This document shows, piece by piece, positions 16,741-25,219 of a stretch of 64,000 bases of DNA. A program made the position numbers and the translations under genes. The notes below the pieces were generated by a model. It was given only the letters and a program-made list of their open reading frames with translations, had not been told where the DNA came from and ran no database searches. Each line of letters starts with the position of its first letter. Position 1 is the stretch's first letter. Origin of the DNA: Streptomyces sp. Y2F8-2 (GTDB taxonomy: Bacteria; Actinomycetota; Actinomycetes; Streptomycetales; Streptomycetaceae); assembly GCF_014905555.1 (NCBI RefSeq), contig NZ_BNGS01000018.1, positions 1-64,000 of the forward strand. The letters run 5' to 3'.

Positions 16741-17069
16741 ATGGGCCCGGGCTCGTCACTCCAGACCCCCGTGGTCTCTCACAAGTGGGCGTTCCTGATC
16801 ATCGAGACTCTCGGTGAACGCACCCTGCGATTCAGCGAACTGCGCAACGAGATCGAGGGCATCAGCCACAAGATGCTCACCCAGAACCTGCGCATGCTGG
16901 AGCGCAACGGCGTGGTCGAGCGCAGCGCGCACCCCACCGTCCCGCCTCGTGTCGAATACACCTCACCGAGCCTGGCCAGGGCCTACGCGCAACCGTCGAC
17001 GGAATGTGCGACTGGACCCACCGGTACTTCGGTCACATCGAGGCCGCCCGCCACCGCTTCAACGCCTGA
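16741..17069 (+). pseudogene. HxlR-family regulator, truncated and frameshifted
   Basis: SHKWAFLIIETLGERTLRFS, then ELRNEIEGISHKMLTQNLRM and ERNGVVERSAHPTVPPRVEY, are a classic HxlR winged helix. One C is missing after the codons for VEYT; reading on in the next frame restores LTEPGQGLRATVDGMCDWTH and the normal C-terminus, with the stop at 17067-17069. The N-terminus lacks the usual cysteine and starts too close to RidA to have its own promoter, so it is also truncated at the 5' end. Confidence 0.8.
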
Positions 17070-17076
17070 CGGTTGA

Positions 17077-17493
17077 TCACGATCTACGGCTGGAGTACTA
17101 GCCGTCGAGGGCCGGCTGCTCCGTCCCGGTGAGCTGGCCCGCGCGGCTGCCCGGGACGAGGACACCGTGCTCCAGGATCTGTGTGCCACGGCGGCGCTCA
17201 CAGCTTTTGGGGATGAGGAGGCGTACGAGGATGTGCTGCCTCCACTGCTGAGAGGCCGTGGGTTCGAGTTTTCCGAAGGGGGCTCGGAGCGGAACCGACG
17301 GGTGGTGCAGCCGTATCAGTACTCCGCTGGGCCTGAGTTCGTCGGGGCTCGGCGTATCCACGCCCGGCCTCACCACACCCTTGCGCTGGAGCTGGCCTAC
17401 CGTCCCGGCTGCGTCCTCGCGGCCAAGAAGCTCACGGACTTCCGCGTCCAGGCGCTGGCCCGGCTCCCCGGCCCGCGGAGCCGAAGGGGCGCC
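17077..17493 (+). other. Open stretch with coding character, no recognised product
   Basis: A frame open from 17077 to 17583 reads EGRLLRPGELARAAARDEDT, LCATAALTAFGDEEAYEDVL and PYQYSAGPEFVGARRI, with plausible codon use, but its 3' end runs into the ABC permease gene on the other strand. It is probably the remains of a gene. A 12-bp sequence, CTGGAGTACTAG (17090-17101), is shared with the end of the IS481 remnant at 939-950. Confidence 0.3.
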
Positions 17494-18426
17494 TTATATC
17501 GTGAGCGCGCCGCTCATGCGCGCCTTGCGCTCGCGTTCGGTCAGCCGGGAGCCGGACTTGCGGCGGGCGGCGCGGCGCAGTAGCGGGACGGCTAGCAGGA
17601 AGCCGACGACGGTCCAGCCAGCCAACACCAGCGCGACCGTCGGCAGCTGCCAGGAGCCGGACGGCTCCGCGGCCTGCGCAGCGTCCGGCAGCAGGGCCGA
17701 GCGCACGCCCTGCGCCATCCACCGGAGCGGGAAGACGGACGCCACGTCCTGAACCACCACCGGCAGCCGGCCGATCGGAAACATCGCCCCCGAGGTCACC
17801 AGCAGCGCCATCGCGGGCAACATGATCGTCGCCAGCGCCTCGCGGGCGTTGGGCAGCACGGCGCCGATGGCCGCGCCCAGCGGTACGACGGCGAACAGAC
17901 CGAGGCCGATGACCCATATCAGCGTCAGCCAGCCGCCGGGGCTGTGCGGCAGCGGCCCGTCCACGAACAACGCGGCGGCGCCCAACAGGACGGTGATGAT
18001 GCCCATCGCCATGATGACGATCAGCACGGACTTGGCGACTAGATAGGCCGGGATACCGCCGGGCGTGGCCCGCAGCCGCAGCAAGGTCCCCTCGTCGCGC
18101 TCGGTCACCAGGATCTGCGGGAGGTTGATCATCCCCACCTGGAACAGCAGATACGCGGCGAACCCGGCGATCGTCAGGTGCGCGGCGGGAATATGGGTGC
18201 CAGGCAGGTCGTCATGGACAAAGGAGGCGACCATTAGGGCGATCACCACATTGCTGAGATAGCTAACGAACTCCTTGCGGTTGCGCAGGAGATGTCGCAC
18301 CTCGATACCGCCACGCTGCAGCCCGGCCTGCCATGAGCGCAGCCGCCGGCCGCGGGCGCGGTCTGTCGCGTTGGTCCCGCCCCGCGCGGTCCTGTGCCGC
18401 ACCGCTGTCATGTCGGTCTCTCTCAT
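17494..18426 (-). CDS. ABC-2 type transporter permease
   Basis: This 310-residue membrane protein is the permease of an ABC exporter. It has about six hydrophobic segments, including VSYLSNVVIALMVASFV, IAGFAAYLLFQVGMINLPQI and LVAKSVLIVIMAMGIITVLL, and the ABC-2 family FPLRWMAQGVRSALLPD before the last helix. TERDEGTLLRLRATP is the usual cytoplasmic loop. Its ATG overlaps the stop of the ATPase gene (ATGA). It is the last gene of a four-gene operon and probably exports a drug or lipid. Confidence 0.9.
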   Translation of the reverse strand: MRETDMTAVRHRTARGGTNATDRARGRRLRSWQAGLQRGGIEVRHLLRNRKEFVSYLSNVVIALMVASFVHDDLPGTHIPAAHLTIAGFAAYLLFQVGMINLPQILVTERDEGTLLRLRATPGGIPAYLVAKSVLIVIMAMGIITVLLGAAALFVDGPLPHSPGGWLTLIWVIGLGLFAVVPLGAAIGAVLPNAREALATIMLPAMALLVTSGAMFPIGRLPVVVQDVASVFPLRWMAQGVRSALLPDAAQAAEPSGSWQLPTVALVLAGWTVVGFLLAVPLLRRAARRKSGSRLTERERKARMSGALTI

Positions 18427-19388
18427 GCGGATCGTTCCTCCCCCGTCCCGGCGCCCACCAGGGCTGTGTTGTCAGCGGTTCCGGCATGCGCGGCGCTCAT
18501 GGTGCCGCCGGGGTGCTCGTGCACCATGTGCAGATAGGTGTCCTCCAGCGTCGGGCGGCGGACCTCCAGGTCGGCGATCGGTCCGTCGGCCTCGCGGTGC
18601 AGTTCCCAGACCAGCAGGGAAGGGTCCGCGGTGCGCTCGCGGCGCGGCGCGCCGTCCGGTGCCTTCCAGCGGACCTCCGCCTGGGCGGCGGCCCGCCGGG
18701 CGAGCTCGGCGGGTGTGCCGCATATCCGGATGCGCCCGTTGACCAGCATCGCTATCCGGTCGGCGAGACGCTCGGCCTCGGCCAGGTCATGGGTGGTCAG
18801 CAGGATGGTGACGCCCTCGTCGCGGGCGAGCCGCTCGACCAGGTCATGGAACTCGCGCCGTGCCTCGGGGTCGAAGCCAGTGGTGGGCTCGTCCAGGAAG
18901 AGGAGCTCCGGGCGGCCGACGACGCCGAGCGCAACATCGACGCGTCTCCGCTGGCCGCCGGACAGCTGGTCGACTCGGTGCCGGGCTCGGTGAGTGAGAC
19001 CGACCAGTTCCAGCAGCTCTTCCGGGGCGCGCGGATCGGGGTAGTACATCGCGAAGTGCCGCAGCAGCTCGGCGATCTGCCAGCTGCGGTGGTCGCGCCA
19101 CGATTGGAGCACCAGGCCGATCCGGCCGCGCCAGGCGTCGTCGGCGTGCGCCGGGTCCTTGCCAAGGACCCGGACCTCGCCGGCGGAGCGCTGCCGGAAG
19201 CCCTCCAGGATTTCGACGACGGTGGTCTTCCCCGCGCCGTTGGGGCCGAGCAAAGCGAAGATCTCTCCGCGGTGGATGTCCAAATCGACGCCTTTAAGCA
19301 CCTCGGTGCTGCCGTACGACATCCGCAGCTCCCGTGCGAAGACGACTGGTTGGCGAGAGTCGGCGGCTGTGGTGGGGGTGCTGGTCAT
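18423..19388 (-). CDS. ABC transporter ATP-binding protein
   Basis: This 321-residue ATPase energises the adjacent ABC-2 permease. The Walker A motif GPNGAGKTT is at residues 48-56, the signature LSGGQ at 142-146, and Walker B LLFLDEP at 162-168, followed by the switch His in LTTHD. The C-terminal 90 residues resemble DrrA-type daunorubicin exporters. The ATG at 19386-19388 overlaps the regulator stop by 4 bp; the frame continues further upstream but lies inside the regulator. Confidence 0.92.
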   Translation of the reverse strand: MTSTPTTAADSRQPVVFARELRMSYGSTEVLKGVDLDIHRGEIFALLGPNGAGKTTVVEILEGFRQRSAGEVRVLGKDPAHADDAWRGRIGLVLQSWRDHRSWQIAELLRHFAMYYPDPRAPEELLELVGLTHRARHRVDQLSGGQRRRVDVALGVVGRPELLFLDEPTTGFDPEARREFHDLVERLARDEGVTILLTTHDLAEAERLADRIAMLVNGRIRICGTPAELARRAAAQAEVRWKAPDGAPRRERTADPSLLVWELHREADGPIADLEVRRPTLEDTYLHMVHEHPGGTMSAAHAGTADNTALVGAGTGEERSA

Positions 19389-19732
19389 CGGCTCGTCTCC
19401 GCGCGCTGCTGTTCGGGTGCCGTCTGCTGCGCCGCGGGGCCCGCGCCCTCGACAATGGCGCGGAGCGCGGCGACATGGCCTTCGAAGGCGGTGCGCCCGC
19501 GGGCCGTCAGCCGTACCTTGGTGCGGCGTTTGCGCCCGCCGCCCTCCTTGCGGATCTCCAGGTAGTCGGCCTCCTCCAGGGTGTGCAGCTGCTTGGAGAG
19601 CGCGGAGTCGCTGAGCGAGAGACCGTCGCGGATGAACGAGAAGTCGGCCCATTCCGTGGCGGACAGCAGGGCCACAATCGACAACCGGGTGGAAGGATGG
19701 ATCAGTTCATCGAAGCCCGTTGGGGTGCTCAT
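19385..19732 (-). CDS. Winged-helix transcriptional regulator (HTH_34/MarR-like)
   Basis: This 115-residue regulator has HPSTRLSIVALLSATEWADF, then LSDSALSKQLHTLEEADYLE as the recognition region and GGRKRRTKVRLTARGR as the wing. Such small regulators usually repress the ABC exporter with which they are co-transcribed. It overlaps both neighbours by 4 bp. It probably binds the large palindrome at 20325-20370 that covers the operon promoter. Confidence 0.85.
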   Translation of the reverse strand: MSTPTGFDELIHPSTRLSIVALLSATEWADFSFIRDGLSLSDSALSKQLHTLEEADYLEIRKEGGGRKRRTKVRLTARGRTAFEGHVAALRAIVEGAGPAAQQTAPEQQRAETSR

Positions 19733-20250
19733 AGGTCCGCCTCCTCGTCAATGGCTCGTGTGGCGTGGCCGCGCAGCGCGCGTTCGCGGAGTGTGCTGAC
19801 CGCCCAGCGGTTCGCCGGTCCGGTGAAGAGGACGAACACGGCAGCCGCGACGGTGGCCGTGATCAAGCTGGGGCAGGGCAGGGCGAGTGAGTCCGCCAGG
19901 TGGTCGGTGAGCAGGATCGTGCCGCCGGTGAGGCACCCGCCCGCGATGAACGTGGCGAGGCTGCGCCAGCTGTACCGGGAGCGGTGCAGCCGCATCCGGG
20001 CGCGGCGGCTGTAGACGACCGCCAGGGAACCCAGGACGCCGACATAGGCAGCGAGCGTCAGCCACAGGCCCCACGAGGGGAGCTTGAGCCCCATGCTGGC
20101 AATGAAGACCCACATGACCGCGGCCGTCATGTAGGTCGCCTTGGGATCACCGTGCGCGCATCGCTCGATCTCGTCGTACACCCGCTCCTGCGGCACCCGG
20201 ATCCGCTGGAGATCCTGCCAGGCCCGCTCGGCATCCACCGGTGTGGTCAT
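19729..20250 (-). CDS. Membrane protein, first gene of the ABC exporter operon
   Basis: This 173-residue protein has a soluble N-terminal helix (ERAWQDLQRIRVPQERVYDE) and about four transmembrane segments, including MTAAVMWVFIASMGL, LWLTLAAYVGVLGSLAVVY, LATFIAGGCLTGGTILLTD and ITATVAAAVFVLFTG. No family is assigned. It precedes and overlaps the winged-helix regulator, so it may act as a sensor or accessory of the exporter; this is inference from position. Confidence 0.75.
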   Translation of the reverse strand: MTTPVDAERAWQDLQRIRVPQERVYDEIERCAHGDPKATYMTAAVMWVFIASMGLKLPSWGLWLTLAAYVGVLGSLAVVYSRRARMRLHRSRYSWRSLATFIAGGCLTGGTILLTDHLADSLALPCPSLITATVAAAVFVLFTGPANRWAVSTLRERALRGHATRAIDEEADL

Positions 20251-20324
20251 GCCATCGCCTCCCCGAAGACGTTGCTGGACCGCCGGGCACGCCGGACCGG
20301 ATCAGGCCGGACCGCCCCGCGTTT

Positions 20325-20370
20325 ACTTGCCTACTGGGAAAGTTAGCGCCGACTTTCTCGGTAGGCAAGT
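20325..20370 (-). promoter_or_regulatory. Promoter embedded in a large palindromic operator
   Basis: Two 19-bp arms (20325-20343 and 20352-20370, 17 of 19 matching) form an inverted repeat with an 8-bp gap. On the minus strand a TTGCCT -35 box and a TAACTT -10 box, separated by exactly 17 bp, lie within it. A dimeric regulator bound here would block RNA polymerase, which fits autorepression by the operon's winged-helix protein. Confidence 0.7.
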
Positions 20371-20417
20371 CGAAGTGATCCCACCGCGCCCCTGCTGGTC
20401 AGAAGCTCTTAGAACTC

Positions 20418-20631
20418 CTAACAAAGTGAGAGGTTGACCAGTCGGCGCCAGCAGATGATGCCGCAGGCCAGACTGAGGAACGCTTCGTGGATGTCGTCGC
20501 GGATTTCCCAGCGGATGCGTAACCGACGGAATCAGTGCAGCAGCGCGAAGCTCTGCTCGACCACCCACCGGTGGACGCCCAGACCTGAGCCGTGGTCGGT
20601 GCCGCGACGGGCGATGACGGGGGTGATCGCC
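20418..20631 (-). pseudogene. IS5-family transposase, C-terminal fragment with internal stop
   Basis: The minus strand reads VIARRGTDHGSGLGVHRWVV, then EQSFALLH, an in-frame TGA (20532-20534) where Trp is expected, FRRLRIRWEIRDDIHEAFLS and CGIICWRRLVNLSLC before the stop at 20418-20420. This is the C-terminus of an IS5-group transposase; the rest is missing. Confidence 0.8.
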
Positions 20632-20997
20632 ACGATCAACCCGGCCATCGCCGCCCTGATCCGCGATGCCGGCGATCCCGCGCTCGACGACCGCATTCAC
20701 ACCCTGCGCACCGAGCTCGACGTCGCCGGCCTCACCTCCATGGCATGCACCCTCGAACTCGCCACGGCGTTCCGCCAAGCCGTCCTCGAGGACCACGACG
20801 CACTTGCCGCCACCTCTCCCGGCTGCGCGAGCAGACCCAGAACGGGGACTACGCCTACTACATCGACATCGGCTCCTTCATGGCCGACCGCCCCCTCCCC
20901 GCCAGCCACACCGCGCCGCACTGGCTGGATGGCGAACAGGCAACCCGCACCCTATGGCGCCCTCGTCACCACCCGCCAGCACCACCTCCACCGGTAA
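20617..20997 (+). pseudogene. Unrecognised actinobacterial gene remnant with frameshifts
   Basis: The frame reads IATINPAIAALIRDAGDPAL, DDRIHTLRTELDVAGLTSMA and FRQAVLEDHDALAAT. It then needs one shift to continue as LSRLREQTQNGDYAYYIDIG, FMADRPLPASHTAPHWLDGE, and a second to end in YGALVTTRQHHLHR before the stop at 20997. The start is lost at the junction with the IS5 remnant. It resembles small accessory genes of actinomycete plasmids, but I cannot name the family. Confidence 0.5.
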
Positions 20998-21123
20998 CAG
21001 CAGAGGGGACGCGCCGCCGCCCCGCGCGCCAACGTCCGACCAGCACACACGGCTGCGGCCTGCGAACAGGCCAGGTGTTCGCGGGCCGCAGCGTCAGGTG
21101 CACCAGAGGCAAGGAGAGAAGCC

Positions 21124-21609
21124 GTGCCCCGCAGTCCCGACGACGACGTGCCTCGCCGTATGAGCATTTCCGATACGCAGCTCAGTGCCGATCAGCAGCA
21201 GGGCGCCATCAATGACCGGACGACGCTGCGCGGCGGCGTGTGCACCGGCAATCCGACACGTCGGCGTGAGCTCACAGCCACAACCGTCGGCACCCACCTT
21301 CGTGTCGCGGAGGGTGGCACCCGAGCGGGCCGGGAGCGTGTGTCCGGCCTGACGAAGGCCGCGGAGGCGAGGCCGTCCGGAGACCGGCGACCTCGCGAGC
21401 ACGACGCCCGTTCCGCCCGGAGGAGATGCGCCGGAAGGTTGCACCCTTCTCGCCCGCGACGGGGTGCACGAGAGCGTCCGAGCGTGGACAGGGATGCACG
21501 TCGCCACTGTTCGTCACCTACGACCGGTCTCGCCTCCACGGATTACGGCCACTCCGCGGTGCCCCCGGACGGCGCAGCGCCCGCCATTCCTCCCTGGTGC
21601 ACGCCGTGA
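21124..21609 (+). CDS. Doubtful hypothetical gene
   Basis: A GTG at 21124 follows AAGGAG at good spacing, and the first 35 residues (PRSPDDDVPRRMSISDTQLS) look like a real N-terminus. After about residue 40 the composition turns to Arg-rich sequence of non-coding character, so the gene is probably truncated or frameshifted. Its function is unknown. The rest of 20998-21651 holds nothing else I can support. Confidence 0.3.
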   Translation: MPRSPDDDVPRRMSISDTQLSADQQQGAINDRTTLRGGVCTGNPTRRRELTATTVGTHLRVAEGGTRAGRERVSGLTKAAEARPSGDRRPREHDARSARRRCAGRLHPSRPRRGARERPSVDRDARRHCSSPTTGLASTDYGHSAVPPDGAAPAIPPWCTP

Positions 21610-21651
21610 GGAATGGTGGGACGCCGCAGGGTGCGCCGTGGCGGAGCGGGA

Positions 21652-22350
21652 TCAGTCGGCCAGCCGGTTGATGGTGGCGGCAGCGATGCCTTCCATGTAG
21701 CCGGGGTCGTCGCTGGGCTGACCGGAGAGTTCGACGATGCCGAACCTGTGACCGCTGCGGATGACCGCGACACCGCCGGCGGCCCCGCCGTCACCGCTGA
21801 AGGCCGGGTACCACCTGCCCTCGCCGGCCTTGACGGTGATCGTGTGCCCCTTGCCGTAGTACCAGTGACCAGCCGGCTCGACCTGGCAGCTGCGCACCAA
21901 CTCGTTGAGCTGCTTCTCGTACGAGGCCGCCGACGTATCGGTGGAACCGTCTGCGACGGATTCGGTCAGCAAGGTGTCCTTGGTGTCGAAGGTCCAGGTC
22001 ACGTCGGCATAGGCGCTGGCCTTCCCCTTGGTCAGCATTCGCATCGTCTCCTCGCCGGAACACGCCGAGAGAGCCTGCCTCCCGGTCATGTCCACCGTCG
22101 CGCCGACCGGGGAGAGGCCCTGCTGGAAGAAGTCGTCGCGCTGGATCAGGTTGTCGGCGCCGAGGCGGGGCTCAGCAGGAGTGGCTGTGGGCGCGGTTGC
22201 CGGCCGGTTCGGCAAGCCCGTGTCCGCGCCGGCGGCAGCGGGATGTGCGCCGATACCGACCGCGAGCAGGGCCGCACCGATGGAGGCTGCTACTCCTGCG
22301 GTACGACCGCGGCGCGAGAACTTCTTGCTGGCAGCTTGGTTGTCGAACAT
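21652..22350 (-). CDS. Secreted protein, sensor-like paralogue 1
   Basis: This 232-residue protein has a signal peptide (basic FSRRGRTAG, then AASIGAALLAVGIGAHPAAA). Its mature part has two cysteines, one in SACSGEETMRML and one in SCQVEPAGHWYYGKGHTITV, followed by AFSGDGGAAGGVAVIRSGHR. The same pattern, including EPAxHWxYGxxHTIxV, recurs in the gene at 22490-23236. GGGGGA precedes the ATG at 22348-22350. With the neighbouring ECF sigma factor and Ser/Thr kinase it may form an envelope-sensing locus; no database family is assigned. Confidence 0.7.
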   Translation of the reverse strand: MFDNQAASKKFSRRGRTAGVAASIGAALLAVGIGAHPAAAGADTGLPNRPATAPTATPAEPRLGADNLIQRDDFFQQGLSPVGATVDMTGRQALSACSGEETMRMLTKGKASAYADVTWTFDTKDTLLTESVADGSTDTSAASYEKQLNELVRSCQVEPAGHWYYGKGHTITVKAGEGRWYPAFSGDGGAAGGVAVIRSGHRFGIVELSGQPSDDPGYMEGIAAATINRLAD

Positions 22351-22489
22351 CTCATCCCCCTGTGTGGTCACAATGCGGCTTGGGTTCTCGTACACCCAGG
22401 GAGATGCACGGGGTACTGGAGATGTTGGACAGCGGTCTGCTGCGATCGGTGTGATCCGCCTCACCTCTGTCAGCGAGATCGGGGTGGTC

Positions 22490-23236
22490 TCAGAGCTGTG
22501 TGACGGCCGCACGGACGATCCGCGTCATCGCGGCCGTGTCCAGGCAGGCGTCGACCTCCAGGACCCCGTAGTGGGAACCGTTCCGGAGTACGGCGATGCC
22601 TCCGCACGGCTCCTTGCCCCGTGGTGCGGTCCCTGCGGTGTTCAGGTCACCGTCGTAATAACCCATCCAGCTCGCGGCGATACCCCGAGCCACATCGATC
22701 GTGTGCGTCGGCCCGTAGACCCAGTGGGTGGCCGGTTCGTTCTGGCACGGCACTTCCTCCAGCAGGAGGCGCTGGAAGAAGTTCTGGGCCAGTGCCGGGC
22801 TTCCGGCGTCGGCGGCGACTTCGCGCGCGACCTGTTCGTCGATGTTCACCGCCAGAGTGGGGTCGCTGTCGTCCGCGTGCGTGGTCGTCATCAACCCGCG
22901 GAAGTGTGCGTCCGACTCTCCCAAGGTCTGGTCGAGGGTCTTCTCCCCGGCGCAGGCCGCGTTGGCGTAGTGACCGTCTCCCACACGATCCCGTACGTAG
23001 ATGTGCTTGGAGAACCCGACCTTCCTGAACTCGGCCGCTGCCAACAAGTGCCGGTCCGTCATGGGTCCGCCGGCGGGCTTCGGCGCGTCGGAGCCGTTAC
23101 CCGGCGAGGACGGCACAGCGCCCGGCGTCACTGCCCGAGTGGTCGGAGCAGAGCGAGCGGGCAGGACGAACCGGCCGGTCAGCAGGCCGAGCCCGACGGC
23201 CACCGAAAGAATGACGACGATCGTCCGAGCTCGCAC
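22490..23236 (-). CDS. Secreted or membrane-anchored protein, sensor-like paralogue 2
   Basis: This 248-residue protein has one N-terminal hydrophobic helix (TIVVILSVAVGLGLLTGRFV), which may be an uncleaved anchor, and a Pro/Ser-rich linker. The outer domain shares with the neighbouring gene the first cysteine motif (NAACAGEKTLDQTL), the CQNEPATHWVYGPTHTIDV block and GGIAVLRNGSHYGVLEVDAC. It has four cysteines, so two disulfides are possible. The GTG at 23234-23236 follows GGGAGG. It lies between its paralogue and the ECF sigma factor gene on the same strand. Confidence 0.7.
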   Translation of the reverse strand: MRARTIVVILSVAVGLGLLTGRFVLPARSAPTTRAVTPGAVPSSPGNGSDAPKPAGGPMTDRHLLAAAEFRKVGFSKHIYVRDRVGDGHYANAACAGEKTLDQTLGESDAHFRGLMTTTHADDSDPTLAVNIDEQVAREVAADAGSPALAQNFFQRLLLEEVPCQNEPATHWVYGPTHTIDVARGIAASWMGYYDGDLNTAGTAPRGKEPCGGIAVLRNGSHYGVLEVDACLDTAAMTRIVRAAVTQL

Positions 23237-23299
23237 GGCAGCACCTCCCGGCTCCTACTCAAGCTGAAATGCCGGTTGACACCGGAGCGTTGGAATGTC

Positions 23300-23845
23300 T
23301 CAGAAGCCGCCGCCGAGGCGGTCCCGCATGAAGCGGCGAGCCTGGTGGATGCGGTCCTTGACCGTGCCCAGGGGAGCGCCGGTGATCTCAGCGACCTGAA
23401 GATAGGTCAGGTCTCCGAGATCGCGCAGCACGAAGGATTCCACCAGGGCCGGATGCCGCTCCTCGAGCGCGGCCAGCGACTCCATGAGATCCAGGCGGGT
23501 GCCCGCGATGACGCTTGTCGTTCGAGGGTCGATGCCCTCGGGAAGGACCGCGTGACTGTCCTCCGCGCGCCGGCGCATCGAGCGGTACGTGGCCCTGGCG
23601 GCGTTCGAGGCGATCACTGTCACCCACCCGAGGAACGAGCCCCGTCCGCTGTACTCCTGCAGATGTGTGCTGATGGACAGCAGAGCGTCCTGCGCGGCCT
23701 CTTCGGCGTCGGCGTGGTGCGGCAGAAACCTGGAGCAGCGGCGCATGACCGTGGGGCGAAGCTTGACAAGGAGGCGGTCCAAGGACGCCCGGTCACCTGC
23801 CCGGGCGGAGGCCACGAGCTGTGCCATTTCGTCCTCGTCGATCAC
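23300..23845 (-). CDS. ECF RNA polymerase sigma factor
   Basis: This 181-residue sigma-70 factor has region 2 (RRCSRFLPHHADAEEAAQDA and GSFLGWVTVIASNAARATYR) and region 4 (LEERHPALVESFVLRDLGDL followed by the HTH VAEITGAPLGTVKDRIHQAR). The GTG at 23843-23845 was chosen because GGGGGA lies upstream; the longer frame overlaps the kinase. It diverges from a membrane Ser/Thr kinase with only 89 bp between the start codons. The two secreted paralogues lie downstream on the same strand and may be its targets. Confidence 0.88.
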   Translation of the reverse strand: MIDEDEMAQLVASARAGDRASLDRLLVKLRPTVMRRCSRFLPHHADAEEAAQDALLSISTHLQEYSGRGSFLGWVTVIASNAARATYRSMRRRAEDSHAVLPEGIDPRTTSVIAGTRLDLMESLAALEERHPALVESFVLRDLGDLTYLQVAEITGAPLGTVKDRIHQARRFMRDRLGGGF

Positions 23846-23934
23846 CTTGCTGTCCCCCGGTTCTCGTCCGACCTGAAGTCCGCCTGGCCACACCGCGGTT
23901 CCCGGCCCCGGCGCCTCCGGCAGAATATTGCCAC

Positions 23935-24843
23935 ATGCAGAAGCTGGGCCGTTATCTCCTCGAGAACAGGCTGGGCGCCGGTTCGTTCGCCACCGTCTGG
24001 AAGGCATACGATCCGGAGCTCGACACCGACGTCGCGGTCAAGGTGCTGGCCGACAACTGGGCTTCGAACGCCGATGTACGGGAACGATTCCTGGCGGAGG
24101 CGAGGCTGCTCCGCAAGATATCCAGCCCACGTGTCGTACGCGTTCACGACGTCGGTGTCCAGGACGACCGGCCCTACTTCGTCATGGACTACGTCCGGGG
24201 CGGCACGCTGGCCGAGAAGATCGGGCACTGCCTGCCCGCGGAGGCACTCCATCTGGCAGCCGAGGCCGGATACGCGGTTCAGGTGCTTCATGACACAGGC
24301 GTCGTCCACCGCGACATCAAGCCGTCGAACCTCCTGCTCGACACCGGCCGCACGCCCACTGCCGTACTTGTCGCAGACCTCGGCAGCGCGAAGCGACTCG
24401 CTGACGCGTCGGGGTTGACCGTGACCACCGGCACTCCGGCGTACATGGCGCCCGAGCAGGCTTTCCAGACCGGCGGGTTCGATGGTCGAGCCGACGTGTA
24501 CGCCCTCGGTATCGTGACGTTCGAGCTGTTGACCGGCAGGAAGCCGTTCGGTTTGGGCGGTCGTCTCACCCTCACACCAGAGCAGGCATCGACGTCTTCG
24601 CCGCCAAGGATTCCCAGGGAGCTGGGGGTTCCGAACGGCGTCGACACACTTCTTCGTGCCGCGCTGTCCGTCGATCCCGAGGACCGACCGCAGACCGCTC
24701 AGGCGTTCGCGGACGCGCTGCTGTCACGGGGAGGAGGGGAGTGGGAGCCGGCCACGTCTTCGCGGCCGACACGCCTTGCGGTTTCGCTTGCGGCGGTCGT
24801 CGTGTACTTGGTGACAGCGGTGCTGACCTGGTTGGTTCGCTGA
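23935..24843 (+). CDS. Membrane-anchored Ser/Thr protein kinase
   Basis: This 302-residue Hanks-type kinase shows the Gly-rich loop GAGSF (14-18), the ATP-binding lysine in VAVKVL (K36), the catalytic loop HRDIKPSN (D127), DLG in place of DFG (148-150) and APE (172-174). One C-terminal helix (about 279-299) anchors it, with only a few residues outside, so it has no large sensor domain. The two secreted paralogues nearby could supply sensing. The ATG at 23935 was chosen as the natural kinase start; the ribosome binding site is weak. Confidence 0.88.
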   Translation: MQKLGRYLLENRLGAGSFATVWKAYDPELDTDVAVKVLADNWASNADVRERFLAEARLLRKISSPRVVRVHDVGVQDDRPYFVMDYVRGGTLAEKIGHCLPAEALHLAAEAGYAVQVLHDTGVVHRDIKPSNLLLDTGRTPTAVLVADLGSAKRLADASGLTVTTGTPAYMAPEQAFQTGGFDGRADVYALGIVTFELLTGRKPFGLGGRLTLTPEQASTSSPPRIPRELGVPNGVDTLLRAALSVDPEDRPQTAQAFADALLSRGGGEWEPATSSRPTRLAVSLAAVVVYLVTAVLTWLVR

Positions 24844-24952
24844 ACGCGGATTTCCCATCGGCGTGCAGATCCGAAGAGCAGGCGAACATGCCGTTTCCGA
24901 ACACTGTGGCGAGCGCCTCGGGAGGCTGGCGGTTTCTATCGGTGATTGCGAA

Positions 24953-25190
24953 TCACCTGGTCAATGGGCTTGTGAGGCACTCTCGCATGGGTTCGGCGGG
25001 GGTCTTGTCACCAAGGACGACGCGGGGGCGACGGTTGAGCTGGCGGGCGACTTCGCGAAGATCGCGCGCTGTGTGGACGGACAGGTCAGTTCCCTTGGGG
25101 AAGTACTGCCGCAGCAGGCCGTTCGGTAGCGGGCCGTGCGCTCGACGAGGGTACCGATCGCGGACCTCTGTCCGCGGCCGATGATCAGGT
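24953..25190 (-). pseudogene. IS30-family transposase, C-terminal remnant
   Basis: The minus strand reads LIIGRGQRSAIGTLVERTAR at the 5' side and, in another frame after an internal deletion, PNGLLRQYFPKGTDLSVHTA followed by VARQLNRRPRVVLGDKTPAE. These are successive blocks of IS30 transposases with the middle of the catalytic domain missing. Confidence 0.8.
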
Positions 25191-25219
25191 CGAACGCAAG
25201 GCCCGCGCCTTCCGCCTGT

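Noticed and set aside
23821..23934. Upstream in-frame extension of the Ser/Thr kinase
   Set aside because: It overlaps the start of the divergent sigma factor gene and reads as Pro/Arg-rich sequence; the kinase fold begins at the ATG at 23935.
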